Below, piece by piece: positions 26,571 through 35,611 of a stretch of DNA of 64,000 nt. Source of the DNA: Flavilitoribacter nigricans DSM 23189 = NBRC 102662 (lineage in GTDB: Bacteria > Bacteroidota > Bacteroidia > Chitinophagales > Saprospiraceae); contig NZ_PDUD01000024.1 in NCBI RefSeq assembly GCF_002646595.1, positions 62,001-126,000 on the forward strand. The letters are read 5' to 3'. The notes under the pieces are model-generated. The model was given only the letters and a program-made list of their open reading frames with translations. It was not told where the DNA came from and did not search any database. Every line of letters begins with the position of its first letter. Positions within the stretch are counted from its first letter, which is position 1. The position numbers and the translations under genes were made by a program.

Positions 26571-28502
26571 GTGAAGACTACAAACTCCATTCAAGCCCTA
26601 ATCCTAACGGGTCTATTTTGCCTGACCTTATTACCGTTTGCCTTTTCCCAAAACAAACTGGACAGTCTGGAAACCCAGCTCGATCAAAGCTTTGGGAAAG
26701 ATAAACTCGTCCTGCTCAATGAGCTGATCCCGCTCCATCTGGCGGAGCAGAATACCAAAGAGGCGCTGCGGTATGCCCGCCTGGCCACCTCGCTGGCCGA
26801 GACCATCATCTCGGCGGATAACCAGCTCATCCAGGCGGGAGATCATTATCTGAAGCCCCTAAGTTTTCTTCAGCTCGGCCAGGTGAACCAGCAACTGGGA
26901 AAATACGCGGATAGTAAAGTGGCCTACGAAAAAGCCCTGACGGAGGCCCAGCTGAACAAAACACCTGACATTGCCAAATCAGCCCTGCAGGGCTTACGGG
27001 ACGTCACTGCGCTTGAGCAGGTGGACGAGAAGCAAAAAAAGGGTTTTCTCGGAAGGGCCATTCGGGACATCGGAGTGGCTATCGATAAAACATCCGACGA
27101 CCTGGGCATTGTGGCGACCCTCAAGCTGGCCAAAATGCACGAAAACAATCAGAACTACGAAAAAGCGGCCAAAAAGTACGAGCAGGTGATCAACCAGTTG
27201 CGCGATCAGGGCGATTGGGAGCAGGTAGAAGAATTGCGCGAACATCTGGCTGAAATACTGGCCCTCCAGGGCAACATTCCCGGTGCGGTAATCGCCCTTT
27301 CCGAATTGAAACAGGAAAAACAAAAAGAAAATGACGACCGCGGAGCCGCCGTGATCCAAAACCGGATCGACGAAGTAAAACTGAGACCGGCAAAACCGCC
27401 GATTGCGCCCCCCGTGCCCGTACTTCCCCAGGATATCGAGATCGCCAATGCGGAAAAGCAGGCCCTGCGTATGCGCGGGATTGCCGAACGGGCTGAAAAT
27501 AATCAGGATTTCCAGGCTTCCCTCAACTACTACAAGCAATACCTGACCATAGAACAAACCCTGGCGGAACAGGAACGCCTCCAGGAACTCACTTTGCTGG
27601 AAAAGGCCCACCAGATCGAGCGCCAGGAGCAGGAGATCACCCTGCTGCGCCAGAACGATGAGATCAGTCAGTTGAACCTGACCAAAAGCCAGGTAGAACT
27701 CGAACGGCAGCTTGTGCTTAAAAGAAGTCTCGTTGGCGGTTTGGCGCTTTCGGGTATGCTCGCGTTTTCCCTCTTCTTCCTGTACCGCAACAAACAGCGG
27801 GATCACCAAAAGCTGGGCGTCGCTTACCAGGATCTGGAAAGTACCCAAATCCAGCTGAAGAGCGCCGAAAAGCGCATCAAAAGCCTGCTCAACCAGCAAT
27901 TGTCGGGCGCAGTAGCCAATGAATTGCTGACCGGCACCGGCGTATCGGCCGTGCAGCGGAAATTCGTTTGTATTATGTTCCTCGATATTCGCAACTTCAC
28001 GCCCTACGTGGAAAAATTGTCTCCGGAAGAGATCATCGAATACCAAAATAAGGTGCTGGGCTTTATGATCGATACCGTCCACAAACGTAAAGGGATCGTC
28101 AACCAGATCCTCGGCGACGGCTTCATGGCCACCTTCGGCGCGCCGGTATCGGCCGGCAATGATTGCGAACAGGCCTATCTGGCGGCCGAAGAGATCATCC
28201 GTACCGTAAAAGAAAAAAGTGAAAGCGGGGAGATCCCGCCCACGCGGATCGGGATCGGCCTCCACGCCGGCCAGGTCGTAGCCGGCAATGTCGGTACCCG
28301 GGACCGGAAACAGTATTCCATTACCGGGAACCCGGTTATCATAGCCGCGCGCCTGGAACAGCTGAATAAGGAATTCGGCAGTACTATGGTGATCTCCAAA
28401 GAGGTCTGTGATCATTTGCCGAAAGAGGTCAAAGCACCCATGGCATTCTCCCCGGTACCGGTGAAAGGACGTAGTGAACCGGTGGAAATTGCCACGGTGT
28501 AA
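26571..28502 (+). CDS. TPR-repeat sensor with class III adenylate/guanylate cyclase-like domain
   Basis: 643 residues from a GTG at 26571; this start is chosen because a signal sequence (ALILTGLFCLTLLPFAFSQ) follows at once. An alternative TTG lies at 26535. Residues ~30-330 are TPR-like helices, then a coiled coil, a membrane helix (about 388-406), a second coiled coil, and a cytosolic cyclase homology domain (about 455-620). Metal Asp is kept in FLDIRNFT (~471) and LGDGFM (Asp517). The purine-selecting Lys is Gln513 (NQILGD), and the usual VNxAARLE reads VIIAARLE, without the catalytic Asn. Activity is thus doubtful or altered, although this variant recurs in related proteins I recall. Confidence 0.82.
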   Translation: MKTTNSIQALILTGLFCLTLLPFAFSQNKLDSLETQLDQSFGKDKLVLLNELIPLHLAEQNTKEALRYARLATSLAETIISADNQLIQAGDHYLKPLSFLQLGQVNQQLGKYADSKVAYEKALTEAQLNKTPDIAKSALQGLRDVTALEQVDEKQKKGFLGRAIRDIGVAIDKTSDDLGIVATLKLAKMHENNQNYEKAAKKYEQVINQLRDQGDWEQVEELREHLAEILALQGNIPGAVIALSELKQEKQKENDDRGAAVIQNRIDEVKLRPAKPPIAPPVPVLPQDIEIANAEKQALRMRGIAERAENNQDFQASLNYYKQYLTIEQTLAEQERLQELTLLEKAHQIERQEQEITLLRQNDEISQLNLTKSQVELERQLVLKRSLVGGLALSGMLAFSLFFLYRNKQRDHQKLGVAYQDLESTQIQLKSAEKRIKSLLNQQLSGAVANELLTGTGVSAVQRKFVCIMFLDIRNFTPYVEKLSPEEIIEYQNKVLGFMIDTVHKRKGIVNQILGDGFMATFGAPVSAGNDCEQAYLAAEEIIRTVKEKSESGEIPPTRIGIGLHAGQVVAGNVGTRDRKQYSITGNPVIIAARLEQLNKEFGSTMVISKEVCDHLPKEVKAPMAFSPVPVKGRSEPVEIATV

Positions 28503-28573
28503 TTTACCTTTAACATCCGGCCGATATTAATTCTGTACTATATACCAATGGATCGCTACGCTGTAGCTCTATT

Positions 28574-28600
28574 TATCTTCATCCCTTCGGGCTGAAGATA
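28574..28600. repeat. Short palindrome in the 3' region of the cyclase gene
   Basis: TATCTTCA (28574-28581) and TGAAGATA (28593-28600) with CCC/GGG inside. It resembles REP-like palindromes scattered in Bacteroidota intergenic DNA and may act as an RNA end or terminator. The 28503-28691 stretch holds nothing else. Confidence 0.4.
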
Positions 28601-28691
28601 GGACGGTGCGCTGCATTTGGGTAGTTGTTTAGCTATTGAATCCCGACGGAAGTACGGAACAGGCCCGGATGTTATCCCATAGCAGTGCCAG

Positions 28692-29312
28692 CTAAAAGTT
28701 ATACCCAAAGTGCAGTCCGGGTTCTCCGAAAAAGAATTTGGACCACTCGTCGTCTACCCGTTTGAAGGAATCCGGCATTTCGGTATGATAAGGACGGTGG
28801 GTAACCGCAATGGACGGCTCGATGAAGAACCGATCACCAAAAAGCCGGAAATGATATCCGACCCGGTAGGTATTGAAGATCTGAAATCCATTATCAACCT
28901 TACTGCCGTGCTCATCCACAAAAGATTGCCAGGCACTCATGACATGGATACCGCTGTATAAGCCCTTCCACCAAAATCGTTGGTAGGCAAGGGCAAATCC
29001 GCGCTCGCGGATGTATCCCGGAAATCCCGTTTCGCTGGCTTCAAAGGCATCACCGTAGGGAATTCCCAATGGCCAGGCATATTTCCAGGTTTTAAGTTCC
29101 AGAGAAACGGCATCTCTTTGGGTTAGGCGGTAGCCCAGATTCAATTGTACAAAATCGGGTTTGTTTTCCGGAGCCAGATTTCCCAGCATGAACAGCGTGC
29201 TTCCGATGAAGAATTTCTTGTGGTGGCGGTCCTTAGCGGCGTACTGAGCGGTCATTGGGGAAATGCCGGCAAAAAGCAGAAAAAGGACCAGCATGGCGAT
29301 CTTGTTTTGCAT
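28692..29312 (-). CDS. Exported protein, probably an outer-membrane beta-barrel
   Basis: 206 residues with a signal peptide (MLVLFLLFAGISPMTAQ). The rest alternates in beta-strand style with aromatic girdles (FVQLNLGYRL, SLELKTWKYAWPLGIPYG, GFALAYQRFWWKGLYSGIHVM) and ends in LHFGYNF, a C-terminal Phe typical of outer-membrane barrels. I do not recognise the family. The Crp/Fnr gene begins upstream on the same strand but 155 bp away, so cotranscription is uncertain. Confidence 0.7.
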   Translation of the reverse strand: MQNKIAMLVLFLLFAGISPMTAQYAAKDRHHKKFFIGSTLFMLGNLAPENKPDFVQLNLGYRLTQRDAVSLELKTWKYAWPLGIPYGDAFEASETGFPGYIRERGFALAYQRFWWKGLYSGIHVMSAWQSFVDEHGSKVDNGFQIFNTYRVGYHFRLFGDRFFIEPSIAVTHRPYHTEMPDSFKRVDDEWSKFFFGEPGLHFGYNF

Positions 29313-29467
29313 GTATTTTCAATTGGTAGAAACTGTCTTGGGAATTGCTGCTGCCGGCAAAAGCGGCGCTACGCAGCCCGATAAAAGGTTTAAAGACAGG
29401 CTCTTGGTTGAACAATACTGCAAAATTATAGGGGATGCTTACCGAAAACATTCACTTAAGTTAACTT

Positions 29468-30043
29468 CTAACTGTTTTCGAGGATCCTTCTTTTTAATCT
29501 ACTGAGGGATTGGGGTTTGATCCCCAGATAGCTGGCCAACTGGTGTTGGGGCACGCGTTGAATGAGATCGGGTCTTTTTTCTAATAGGTTTAAATATCGC
29601 TGTTCGGGAGACGAGGTTTTGAACTCGTCAAAATCGATCTGTTGTTTAGCCAGCATCTCTCCGGAGAAGGCCCGGCAGATGATTTCGAACTTGGGAAATT
29701 TTCTGTACATCTCTTCTTCCATCTCCGGATTACCCACCGTGATGACCGCGTCTTCAACACAGGAAATATAGTACCTGGACGGTTCTTTATTGATCACGCA
29801 GTGCGGAAGCACAGGGTCCATTTCGGTGTAAAATGCGGTCGTTTTCTCTTCACCATCAATCTCGTAATAGGCCCGTAAGCAACCCTTCAGTACAAAGTAT
29901 CCCTGATCCGAATATTGCCCTTCCCGGAGTAATACCGTTCCTTTCTTCACCGAACGGAAAACATCTAAAGCGATGATGGCCTCTTTTTCTTCGTCCGTGA
30001 TGGAAATATAGCTGGAGATGAAGTTGAACAGTTCGTCTTTCAT
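29468..30043 (-). CDS. Crp/Fnr-family transcriptional regulator
   Basis: 191 residues. The N-terminal cyclic-nucleotide-binding-like jelly roll is seen in VKKGTVLLREGQYSDQGYFVLKGCLRAYY, but the cAMP-contacting Arg-Ser/Thr of CRP is not obvious, as is usual for Bacteroidota members. The C-terminal helix-turn-helix is VPQHQLASYLGIKPQSLSRLKRRI. The region between (PEMEEEMYRKFPKFEIICRAFS) is the dimer helix. No partner gene is cotranscribed with certainty. The target is unknown. Confidence 0.85.
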   Translation of the reverse strand: MKDELFNFISSYISITDEEKEAIIALDVFRSVKKGTVLLREGQYSDQGYFVLKGCLRAYYEIDGEEKTTAFYTEMDPVLPHCVINKEPSRYYISCVEDAVITVGNPEMEEEMYRKFPKFEIICRAFSGEMLAKQQIDFDEFKTSSPEQRYLNLLEKRPDLIQRVPQHQLASYLGIKPQSLSRLKRRILENS

Positions 30044-30655
30044 TTTTCCTCGGTTTGATGTTGGGTGGACTGAACGGGAGAATGATGGTGCTAGCGACTC
30101 TGTTGGTCCATGCGATCTGGCTCATTACCATTGGCTATATTCAAAATTGCTTACCATCCATCAGTCTGGCAATAAGAATTTTTCTCAGGCGAGAACCAGG
30201 TAAAGATAATTCTTTTTTAAATCGGTCGGGGAACGGTGCTTTCAAGAACATGTACGTCAATCAGGGGGTGAAAAGTCCCGTAGGAACATGTACCCGGAGA
30301 TAGCAATAAAGCCGCCGCCATTTATCAGGGATGCAAAAGACAGACTTCATTTTGGCGGCAAGGGGATACCGCCAAAAAAATAACATGAGTCATCCTGAAT
30401 TTTTTTAGGACTCAAAAATGACCTCGTAGAGGTTAAACATTCGTAGAAAAATAGTAGAAATGCTGATTTCGACCTCAGGGAGGTCGCACAACATGGAGCA
30501 ATGTGGTAAATGTGCGACCTCCCTGAGGTCGGAAAACGCTTATCCAGGCTAAATTCTACGAATATTCGACCTCTCTGAGGTCATACACCGCCTTTTATAA
30601 AATCCGGGATGACTCATGTTAGCCCTTGAGCGATATAGTTACTCAGGCATAAATA
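30044..30655. other. 612-bp gene-free stretch with repeat elements
   Basis: No credible gene. It holds the Crp/Fnr upstream region, a 10-bp direct repeat GAACATGTAC (30246-30255 and 30284-30293) around a TCCCGTAGGA stretch, a 9-bp hairpin TTTTGGCGG / CCGCCAAAA (30350-30358 / 30369-30377) and the 241-bp palindromic element. The density of palindromes marks an insertion-prone spot between a regulator and the large amidohydrolase gene. Confidence 0.6.
30381..30621. mobile_element. 241-bp palindromic, MITE-like element
   Basis: Terminal inverted repeats TAACATGAGTCATCC (30381-30395) and GGATGACTCATGTTA (30607-30621) are perfect over 15 bp. Inside are ATTCGTAGAA (30439-30448) / TTCTACGAAT (30554-30563) and perfect 20-bp arms, GACCTCAGGGAGGTCGCACA (30471-30490) / its complement (30511-30530). 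The motif GACCTC-N3-GAGGTC occurs at 30471, 30516 and 30568 and once imperfectly at 30420. No coding capacity and no clear target duplication. It is a non-autonomous element or a repeat family unit. Confidence 0.65.
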
Positions 30656-33600
30656 TTACCGCTTCATCCCCGGCACACCCATCGGCGCGCCGCTACTCCA
30701 TTCAAAATCCGGAGCTTTGCGGGGCGTGGGATACATCTCATCCAGCGTATCGCCATTGTACAGGCGGCCGTTTTTCATCACCATCTGGATGGTATTCGTA
30801 TGGCGGATATCCTCCAGCGGGTTACTATCCAGGACCAGCAGGTCGGCCAGTTTACCGGCTTCCAGAGAACCCAGATCCTGCTGCAAACCGATTGCTTCAG
30901 CGCCGAGAATAGTGGCTGTCCTCAGGGCATCGTGATTGGACATCCCGCCCGACTGAACCGCCCAGAGTTCCCAGTGGTAGCCCAATCCCTGCAGCTGGCC
31001 GTGCGAACCGACGCCGACGATGCCTCCGGCCTCCACCAGTTCTTTGGCGAATTCCGCGTGCCGCTGGAAGATGTGCTCTTCTTCCATGAACCAGCCCGGC
31101 CGACGGCGCGACTTGGCATCCAGCTCCGCTTTCGGCGTGAAGTGAGCGAGTTTGGTATCGCCCTGCACATCTTCGGTCGCGTAGAAATAGTTTTCCGCCC
31201 AGGGGCCGCCATAGGCTACCAAGAGCGTAGGCGTGTAGGCGGTGCGGGTCGTTACCATCAGATCCAGTACGTCTTTATACAGCGGATAGATCGGGAAAGC
31301 GTGCTCATGGCCCGGATAGCCGTCCATCACTTGGGTCATGTTCAGCTTAAAATCCAGCGCGCCCTCGGTAGTGGGCATGAGTCCCTGCTCTTTGGCCGCT
31401 TCGATGATCCATTGCCGGTGCTGGCGATTGCCCGCCATGTACATCTTGATGGTTTTGGTATTGTAGTATTCGGAGTACTGTTTCAGTACTTTCTTGGCGT
31501 GATCAAGATCTTTGATCCGATAGGCCCAGTAACCAACCCCGGGGCCGGTGGAATAGACCCGCGGGCCGATCATCCGTCCCGCTTCTACCATGTCGCCATA
31601 GGTAAGCACATCGGTGGTAGCCGTTTGCGGATCCCGCGTGGTGGTAACCCCGTAAGCCAGATTAGCCGCGTAGATCCAGATCTGATTTTTGTGGATCCCC
31701 CAGTTGGGCCACATGTGGGCGTGCGTATCCACGAAGCCGGGAACGATGGTTTTACCACTTATATCCCGCGTGGTGGTGCCGGCGGGGACATCAAGCGTCC
31801 CACTCGCACCAATCGCTTTGATCCGGTTATTTTCGATAAGGATATCACCGCTTTCGATCACTTCCGCCCCTTTCATGGTGATCAGGCGGGCACCCTGCAG
31901 CAGGATGCTGCCCTGAGGGATATCCCGTTCTACCTGTACTTTAATCCGGATCTCTTTGGGTTCGTATTTTTTCTCCTCTTCTTTCTTTTCCTCCTTTTTT
32001 TCTTTGTCGTCCCCTTCCGCTTTTTTCTCTTTTTCTTTAGCCTTCTTTTCCGCTTTCACGCGTTCGGCGAAAGCCCTGGCTTCTTCGAGATCATAACGAA
32101 CGAAAGCGTTACCCAGTGACCACTGTACGCTTTTGGCATCCGCACTCCACTGGGGAAATTCACCGCCGAATTCGGTCAGTTTCCAGGACGGGAAAGCGGC
32201 ACTTTCCGGATTGGCGACATTGATCTCCGGCACTTCTCCACCTACCATCGGCACGGTAACTACGTAGATCTCATTGTTGATCTGGGCAATCGCCTTATCC
32301 CCTTCCGGAGCCATCAGGATCAGAGAAGCATCCGAAGGCTTGGGGGCCGGTTCGGTGACGGTGGCGACAAACAGGCCGTCTCCGCCCTGCAGGTGATCGT
32401 CCACCGGGTTTAGAGAGGGAAAGGTGGTAATACCGGCAACTTTTAAATGCGTTTTTTCGTCGGTCCCGTCCCAGCGTATGGATACGAGCCCTTTAGAGCC
32501 ATGGTACAGATAGATCCGTTCTTTTCCTTGCACAAAATGTGGGTTCTGCCGGCCGGCCACCCGTTCCACCCGCTGGACCGCGCCCCCCGCAGCGGGGATA
32601 TAGGCGATGAACTGGGTAGCGCCGAAAGCATTCGGACCGATCGCATCCTGATACGCCCGGGCCGGGCCCATTAAGAAAGCGATCCGCCGGGTATTCGGAT
32701 CCCAGGCTAGTTGGGAATACGTACCGTTTTCCCGGGTAAGTCGCTGGGGTTGACCGTTGCCGCTGGCCGCTACTTTGTAGATGTGTCCGGTATTACCGTC
32801 CCAGGTTACATAAGCAATATCTTTGCCATCGGGCGACCAGACCGGCATGGCTTCCGTGTAGTCCGAGGAAGTGATCCGGCGGGCCGGCCCATCCGGGTAG
32901 TCCATTACGTACAGGCGGTTGAGCGCCGTAAAGGCCACCTGCTTGCCGTCCGGCGACAAGACCGCATCCCGGATCTGGGTAACGGTCATTTCAGCATCAT
33001 CCGAAATGGGAAAATTAAAACGCACCTCCGGCCCCAGATCGAGACTTTCCTTTACCTCAAAGGGGATCTCAACGGCCGCGCCACCGGCGATGGGTAGTTT
33101 CCAGATCTTGCCACCGTAGGAAGCGATCAGATGCTTGCTGTCCGGGGTGAAGGACATCGCCGGATAAACACCCAGGCGGGCGCGCGACTCCTGCTCGTCT
33201 CTTTGCACGGGATAGGCCAGCCAGTCTTCGGCTCCGGTCTCCAGGTTACGTTTTACGAGGCCCGTTTCAGTGTTGTAGCGGGAACCGTAGACGAGCCATT
33301 TGCCGTCCGGTGACAGGGTAGGTGCGAAAGCCGATCCGTAGCGATTCGTCTGCCGCTCCATTTCTCCGGTTTCCCGGTCGTATACGGTGAGTTGGTATTG
33401 GGGTAGCTGGGCGTTGTACTGCCAGTCGCTGTTCCGTTGGGAAAGCCAGAGGTAACGGCCGTCCGGACCGAATGCTGGTTCGATGAATTTGGCGTTCTCC
33501 GGTTTTTTGATCAGCTGGACACCACCGCCACCGTCTTTGTGGTACATGGATACTTTGAGATTCCGCCGACCGTGGGAAACGATCAGGTATTGCCCGTCGG

Positions 33601-34060
33601 GCGTCCATTCGGCCGACTGCACATAATCGGTCTTTTCCTTCGTGATCTGGGTAGAATCTCCGGTAGCCAGTTCCTTGATCCAGATGTTTTCGTTGCCGTC
33701 CTGATCGGAAGTATAGACAATGTATTTACCGTCCGGACTGTATTTCGGATGGGTATCGTAAGCTAGGCCTTTGGTGACCCGTTCGGCTTTACCGCCGGTA
33801 ATGGGCAGCTTGTAGATGTCTCCCAGGAGATCAAAAAGAATGGTTTGCCCGTCCGGACTGACGTCCAGCGAAAGCCAGCTGCCTTCGGTGGTTTCCAGGT
33901 CGAGCGTACGGCCGGGCTCCAGCGGCAATCCGGCTTTTTTATCTTTTTTCTTTTCGGTTTTGGTACTATCGGCCGGCGGTTCACCGTCCTGGGCCAACAG
34001 TGCGCATGGGGGCAGGATCAGCAAAGCTGACCAGATCACCAACAATCGGAATGTTTTCAT
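30656..34060 (-). CDS. Exported PD40 beta-propeller amidohydrolase
   Basis: 1134 residues with a signal peptide (MKTFRLLVIWSALLILPPCALLAQ). Residues ~50-650 form a TolB-like propeller of PD40 repeats (SPDGKYIVYTSDQDGNENIW, SPDGKWLVYGSRYNTETG). A linker made almost only of Lys and Glu lies at about 667-700. The C-terminal ~430 residues are an amidohydrolase: FVDTHAHMWP (HxH, about 779), GVTTTRDPQT, MYMAG with the metal-lysine region, and a final ITAL-like D-binding part in LAGKLADLLVLDSNP. Members of this fusion cleave cyclic amides or peptides; the substrate is not known. It is monocistronic, starting with GAGCTAGTATGAA. Confidence 0.85.
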   Translation of the reverse strand: MKTFRLLVIWSALLILPPCALLAQDGEPPADSTKTEKKKDKKAGLPLEPGRTLDLETTEGSWLSLDVSPDGQTILFDLLGDIYKLPITGGKAERVTKGLAYDTHPKYSPDGKYIVYTSDQDGNENIWIKELATGDSTQITKEKTDYVQSAEWTPDGQYLIVSHGRRNLKVSMYHKDGGGGVQLIKKPENAKFIEPAFGPDGRYLWLSQRNSDWQYNAQLPQYQLTVYDRETGEMERQTNRYGSAFAPTLSPDGKWLVYGSRYNTETGLVKRNLETGAEDWLAYPVQRDEQESRARLGVYPAMSFTPDSKHLIASYGGKIWKLPIAGGAAVEIPFEVKESLDLGPEVRFNFPISDDAEMTVTQIRDAVLSPDGKQVAFTALNRLYVMDYPDGPARRITSSDYTEAMPVWSPDGKDIAYVTWDGNTGHIYKVAASGNGQPQRLTRENGTYSQLAWDPNTRRIAFLMGPARAYQDAIGPNAFGATQFIAYIPAAGGAVQRVERVAGRQNPHFVQGKERIYLYHGSKGLVSIRWDGTDEKTHLKVAGITTFPSLNPVDDHLQGGDGLFVATVTEPAPKPSDASLILMAPEGDKAIAQINNEIYVVTVPMVGGEVPEINVANPESAAFPSWKLTEFGGEFPQWSADAKSVQWSLGNAFVRYDLEEARAFAERVKAEKKAKEKEKKAEGDDKEKKEEKKEEEKKYEPKEIRIKVQVERDIPQGSILLQGARLITMKGAEVIESGDILIENNRIKAIGASGTLDVPAGTTTRDISGKTIVPGFVDTHAHMWPNWGIHKNQIWIYAANLAYGVTTTRDPQTATTDVLTYGDMVEAGRMIGPRVYSTGPGVGYWAYRIKDLDHAKKVLKQYSEYYNTKTIKMYMAGNRQHRQWIIEAAKEQGLMPTTEGALDFKLNMTQVMDGYPGHEHAFPIYPLYKDVLDLMVTTRTAYTPTLLVAYGGPWAENYFYATEDVQGDTKLAHFTPKAELDAKSRRRPGWFMEEEHIFQRHAEFAKELVEAGGIVGVGSHGQLQGLGYHWELWAVQSGGMSNHDALRTATILGAEAIGLQQDLGSLEAGKLADLLVLDSNPLEDIRHTNTIQMVMKNGRLYNGDTLDEMYPTPRKAPDFEWSSGAPMGVPGMKR

Positions 34061-34195
34061 ACTAGCTCTTTTAATACAGAATTAAAGGTTTTGAGCTAGC
34101 AAAATAACAAGATGTGGCGAATAATCACTGATCCCTTTTCCCCATCCTGGACGGTATTAGTTTTCCGGCCAACCCCATGGGTGCGCGATGCGCTT

Positions 34196-34669
34196 TTACC
34201 GCAGGGTACGAACCGAACTGGTCTGGCCGTCAAAGGCTTCCACCAGAATATCGTTTGCCTTCTCCATATCCGTTTTGAAGATGTAATAGATCGCAACGGA
34301 ACTACCCACAGCAATCGCCATGGACATGATGAACTGGATTAGGAAAGATCCCAGTGTAAAGGTCAATGCGCTATAGCGCAGGAAGATCAAAAGGTTTACG
34401 GGCAGTGCCAGAAAGAATACCAACTGCAGAGCGAAGTGCAAACGGATGTCGTAGCTGATGCGGTAGCCGGTACTGGTGCTTTCCAGTTTACCGATGATCC
34501 GGTAGGCCGCAGAACGATTCCGGATCCGGGTCAGGGAAAACTGGCTTCCATTTATCCGGCCCCGACCGATGAGTCGTCTGGCGGTCTCAAATCTTTCGCG
34601 GATCTCTTCGGGGTTCAGGTCCGTGCGAAAGGAATTCTGCATACTGGGTAACAGGTCTTTTAGGGTCAT
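34196..34669 (-). CDS. Membrane protein of unknown function
   Basis: 157 residues from the ATG at 34669. A longer frame to 34789 is less likely, because its first 40 residues do not resemble the rest. The N-terminal ~75 residues are soluble (IRERFETARRLIGRGRINGSQFSLTRIRNRSAAYRIIGKLES). Two hydrophobic helices follow (FALQLVFFLALPVNLLIFL and FLIQFIMSMAIAVGSSVAIYYIF), then a short soluble tail. I do not recognise the family. No close partner; the large amidohydrolase is downstream on the same strand. Confidence 0.6.
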   Translation of the reverse strand: MTLKDLLPSMQNSFRTDLNPEEIRERFETARRLIGRGRINGSQFSLTRIRNRSAAYRIIGKLESTSTGYRISYDIRLHFALQLVFFLALPVNLLIFLRYSALTFTLGSFLIQFIMSMAIAVGSSVAIYYIFKTDMEKANDILVEAFDGQTSSVRTLR

Positions 34670-35016
34670 TTTTTTACATTTGAATACGGGTGATGAAATA
34701 GGCGGAAAATTGTTTCCCGCTTTTGGTAAAATAGAGTGTACCCAGGCAAAAATTTGTACCCACCGGACTCCGATAAAGGAAAAGATCACATCCTCCGGAC
34801 CCGCATATCCGACAGTTGCTGTCCCAAAGAAAACGGCAGAATGAATGATGATTGAGAATCATTCGGAATGAAGGCCATCTGGTGCCGTAGGTGGCACGAT
34901 TGGCACTGATCGGCCGGCCTGTATGCCAAAAAAAGAAATGGAGTATCCGGAAACTAAAACTTAATTTGTAAATCGCAGCGATAAACTTACGTCTTTCACC
35001 ACCAGCCGATCATTCC
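34670..35016. other. 347-bp divergent upstream region
   Basis: No ORF. It is the shared upstream region of the membrane protein (minus) and the GNAT gene (plus). The only clear signal is the overlapping palindrome at 34843-34867. Confidence 0.5.
34843..34867. promoter_or_regulatory. Palindrome resembling a Fur box
   Basis: GAATGAT (34843-34849) / ATCATTC (34858-34864) and ATGATT (34848-34853) / AATCAT (34857-34862) overlap. The bases 34853-34867 agree with the Fur 7-1-7 form TGAGAATnATTCTCA at most positions. It is 150 bp or more from either start, so the call is weak. Confidence 0.3.
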
Positions 35017-35607
35017 ATGAGTATCCAGATCAAAGCATTTACAGGTTTAGCCGGCAACACGTATATACCGGCACTGGCTCGACTGCGCATCGAAATATTC
35101 CGGGAATTCCCCTACCTCTACGATGGCGATATGGCCTACGAAGAGGCCTATCTGAAAACCTTTTTCGCTGCGCCCGATAGCCTGATCGTGGTAGCCTTCG
35201 ACCAGGACCAGATCGTGGGTGCTTCTACCGGCATGCCGCTGGAACACGAAACCGAAAACATAAAAAGCCCCTGGCGGGCGGCAGGTCACGATCCGGCCCG
35301 GATCTTCTACTACGGAGAATCCGTGCTACGGCATTCTTATCGGGGGCAGGGCATCGGCGTTCGATTTTTTGAGGAACGGGAAAAATGGGCCCGGCAACTG
35401 GGTCGGTTCGAGCGACTTACCTTCTGCGCGGTGATCCGGCCGGATGATCATCCGCTGCGGCCGAAATCCTATACACCCCTACACGATTTTTGGCACCGCC
35501 GTGGCTTCGGGAAGGTAGAAGGCATGAGCTGTACGATGGACTGGAAAGATCTGGACGCCCCGGAAGAGACGTCCAAATCTTTACAATTCTGGCAGAAATC
35601 GCTGTAG
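35017..35607 (+). CDS. GNAT-family N-acetyltransferase
   Basis: 196 residues. The acetyl-CoA motif is SVLRHSYRGQGIGVRFFEER (RxxGxG). The N-terminal part (ALARLRIEIFREFPYLYDGDMAYEEAYLKTFF) and the later RFERLTFCAVIRP are typical of the larger Bacteroidota GNATs. The substrate is unknown. It is monocistronic and convergent with the T9SS cargo gene at 35612, only 4 bp apart, leaving no room for a separate terminator. Confidence 0.85.
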   Translation: MSIQIKAFTGLAGNTYIPALARLRIEIFREFPYLYDGDMAYEEAYLKTFFAAPDSLIVVAFDQDQIVGASTGMPLEHETENIKSPWRAAGHDPARIFYYGESVLRHSYRGQGIGVRFFEEREKWARQLGRFERLTFCAVIRPDDHPLRPKSYTPLHDFWHRRGFGKVEGMSCTMDWKDLDAPEETSKSLQFWQKSL

Positions 35608-35611
35608 GTAG

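Noticed and set aside
26994-28415. 473-residue open frame on the minus strand
   Set aside because: It is wholly antisense to the TPR-cyclase gene, which has clear domains; the minus-strand protein shows no family motif and looks like codon-bias shadow.
30800-32119. 439-residue open frame on the plus strand
   Set aside because: Antisense shadow of the amidohydrolase; its Phe-rich stretch is the complement of the Lys/Glu linker.
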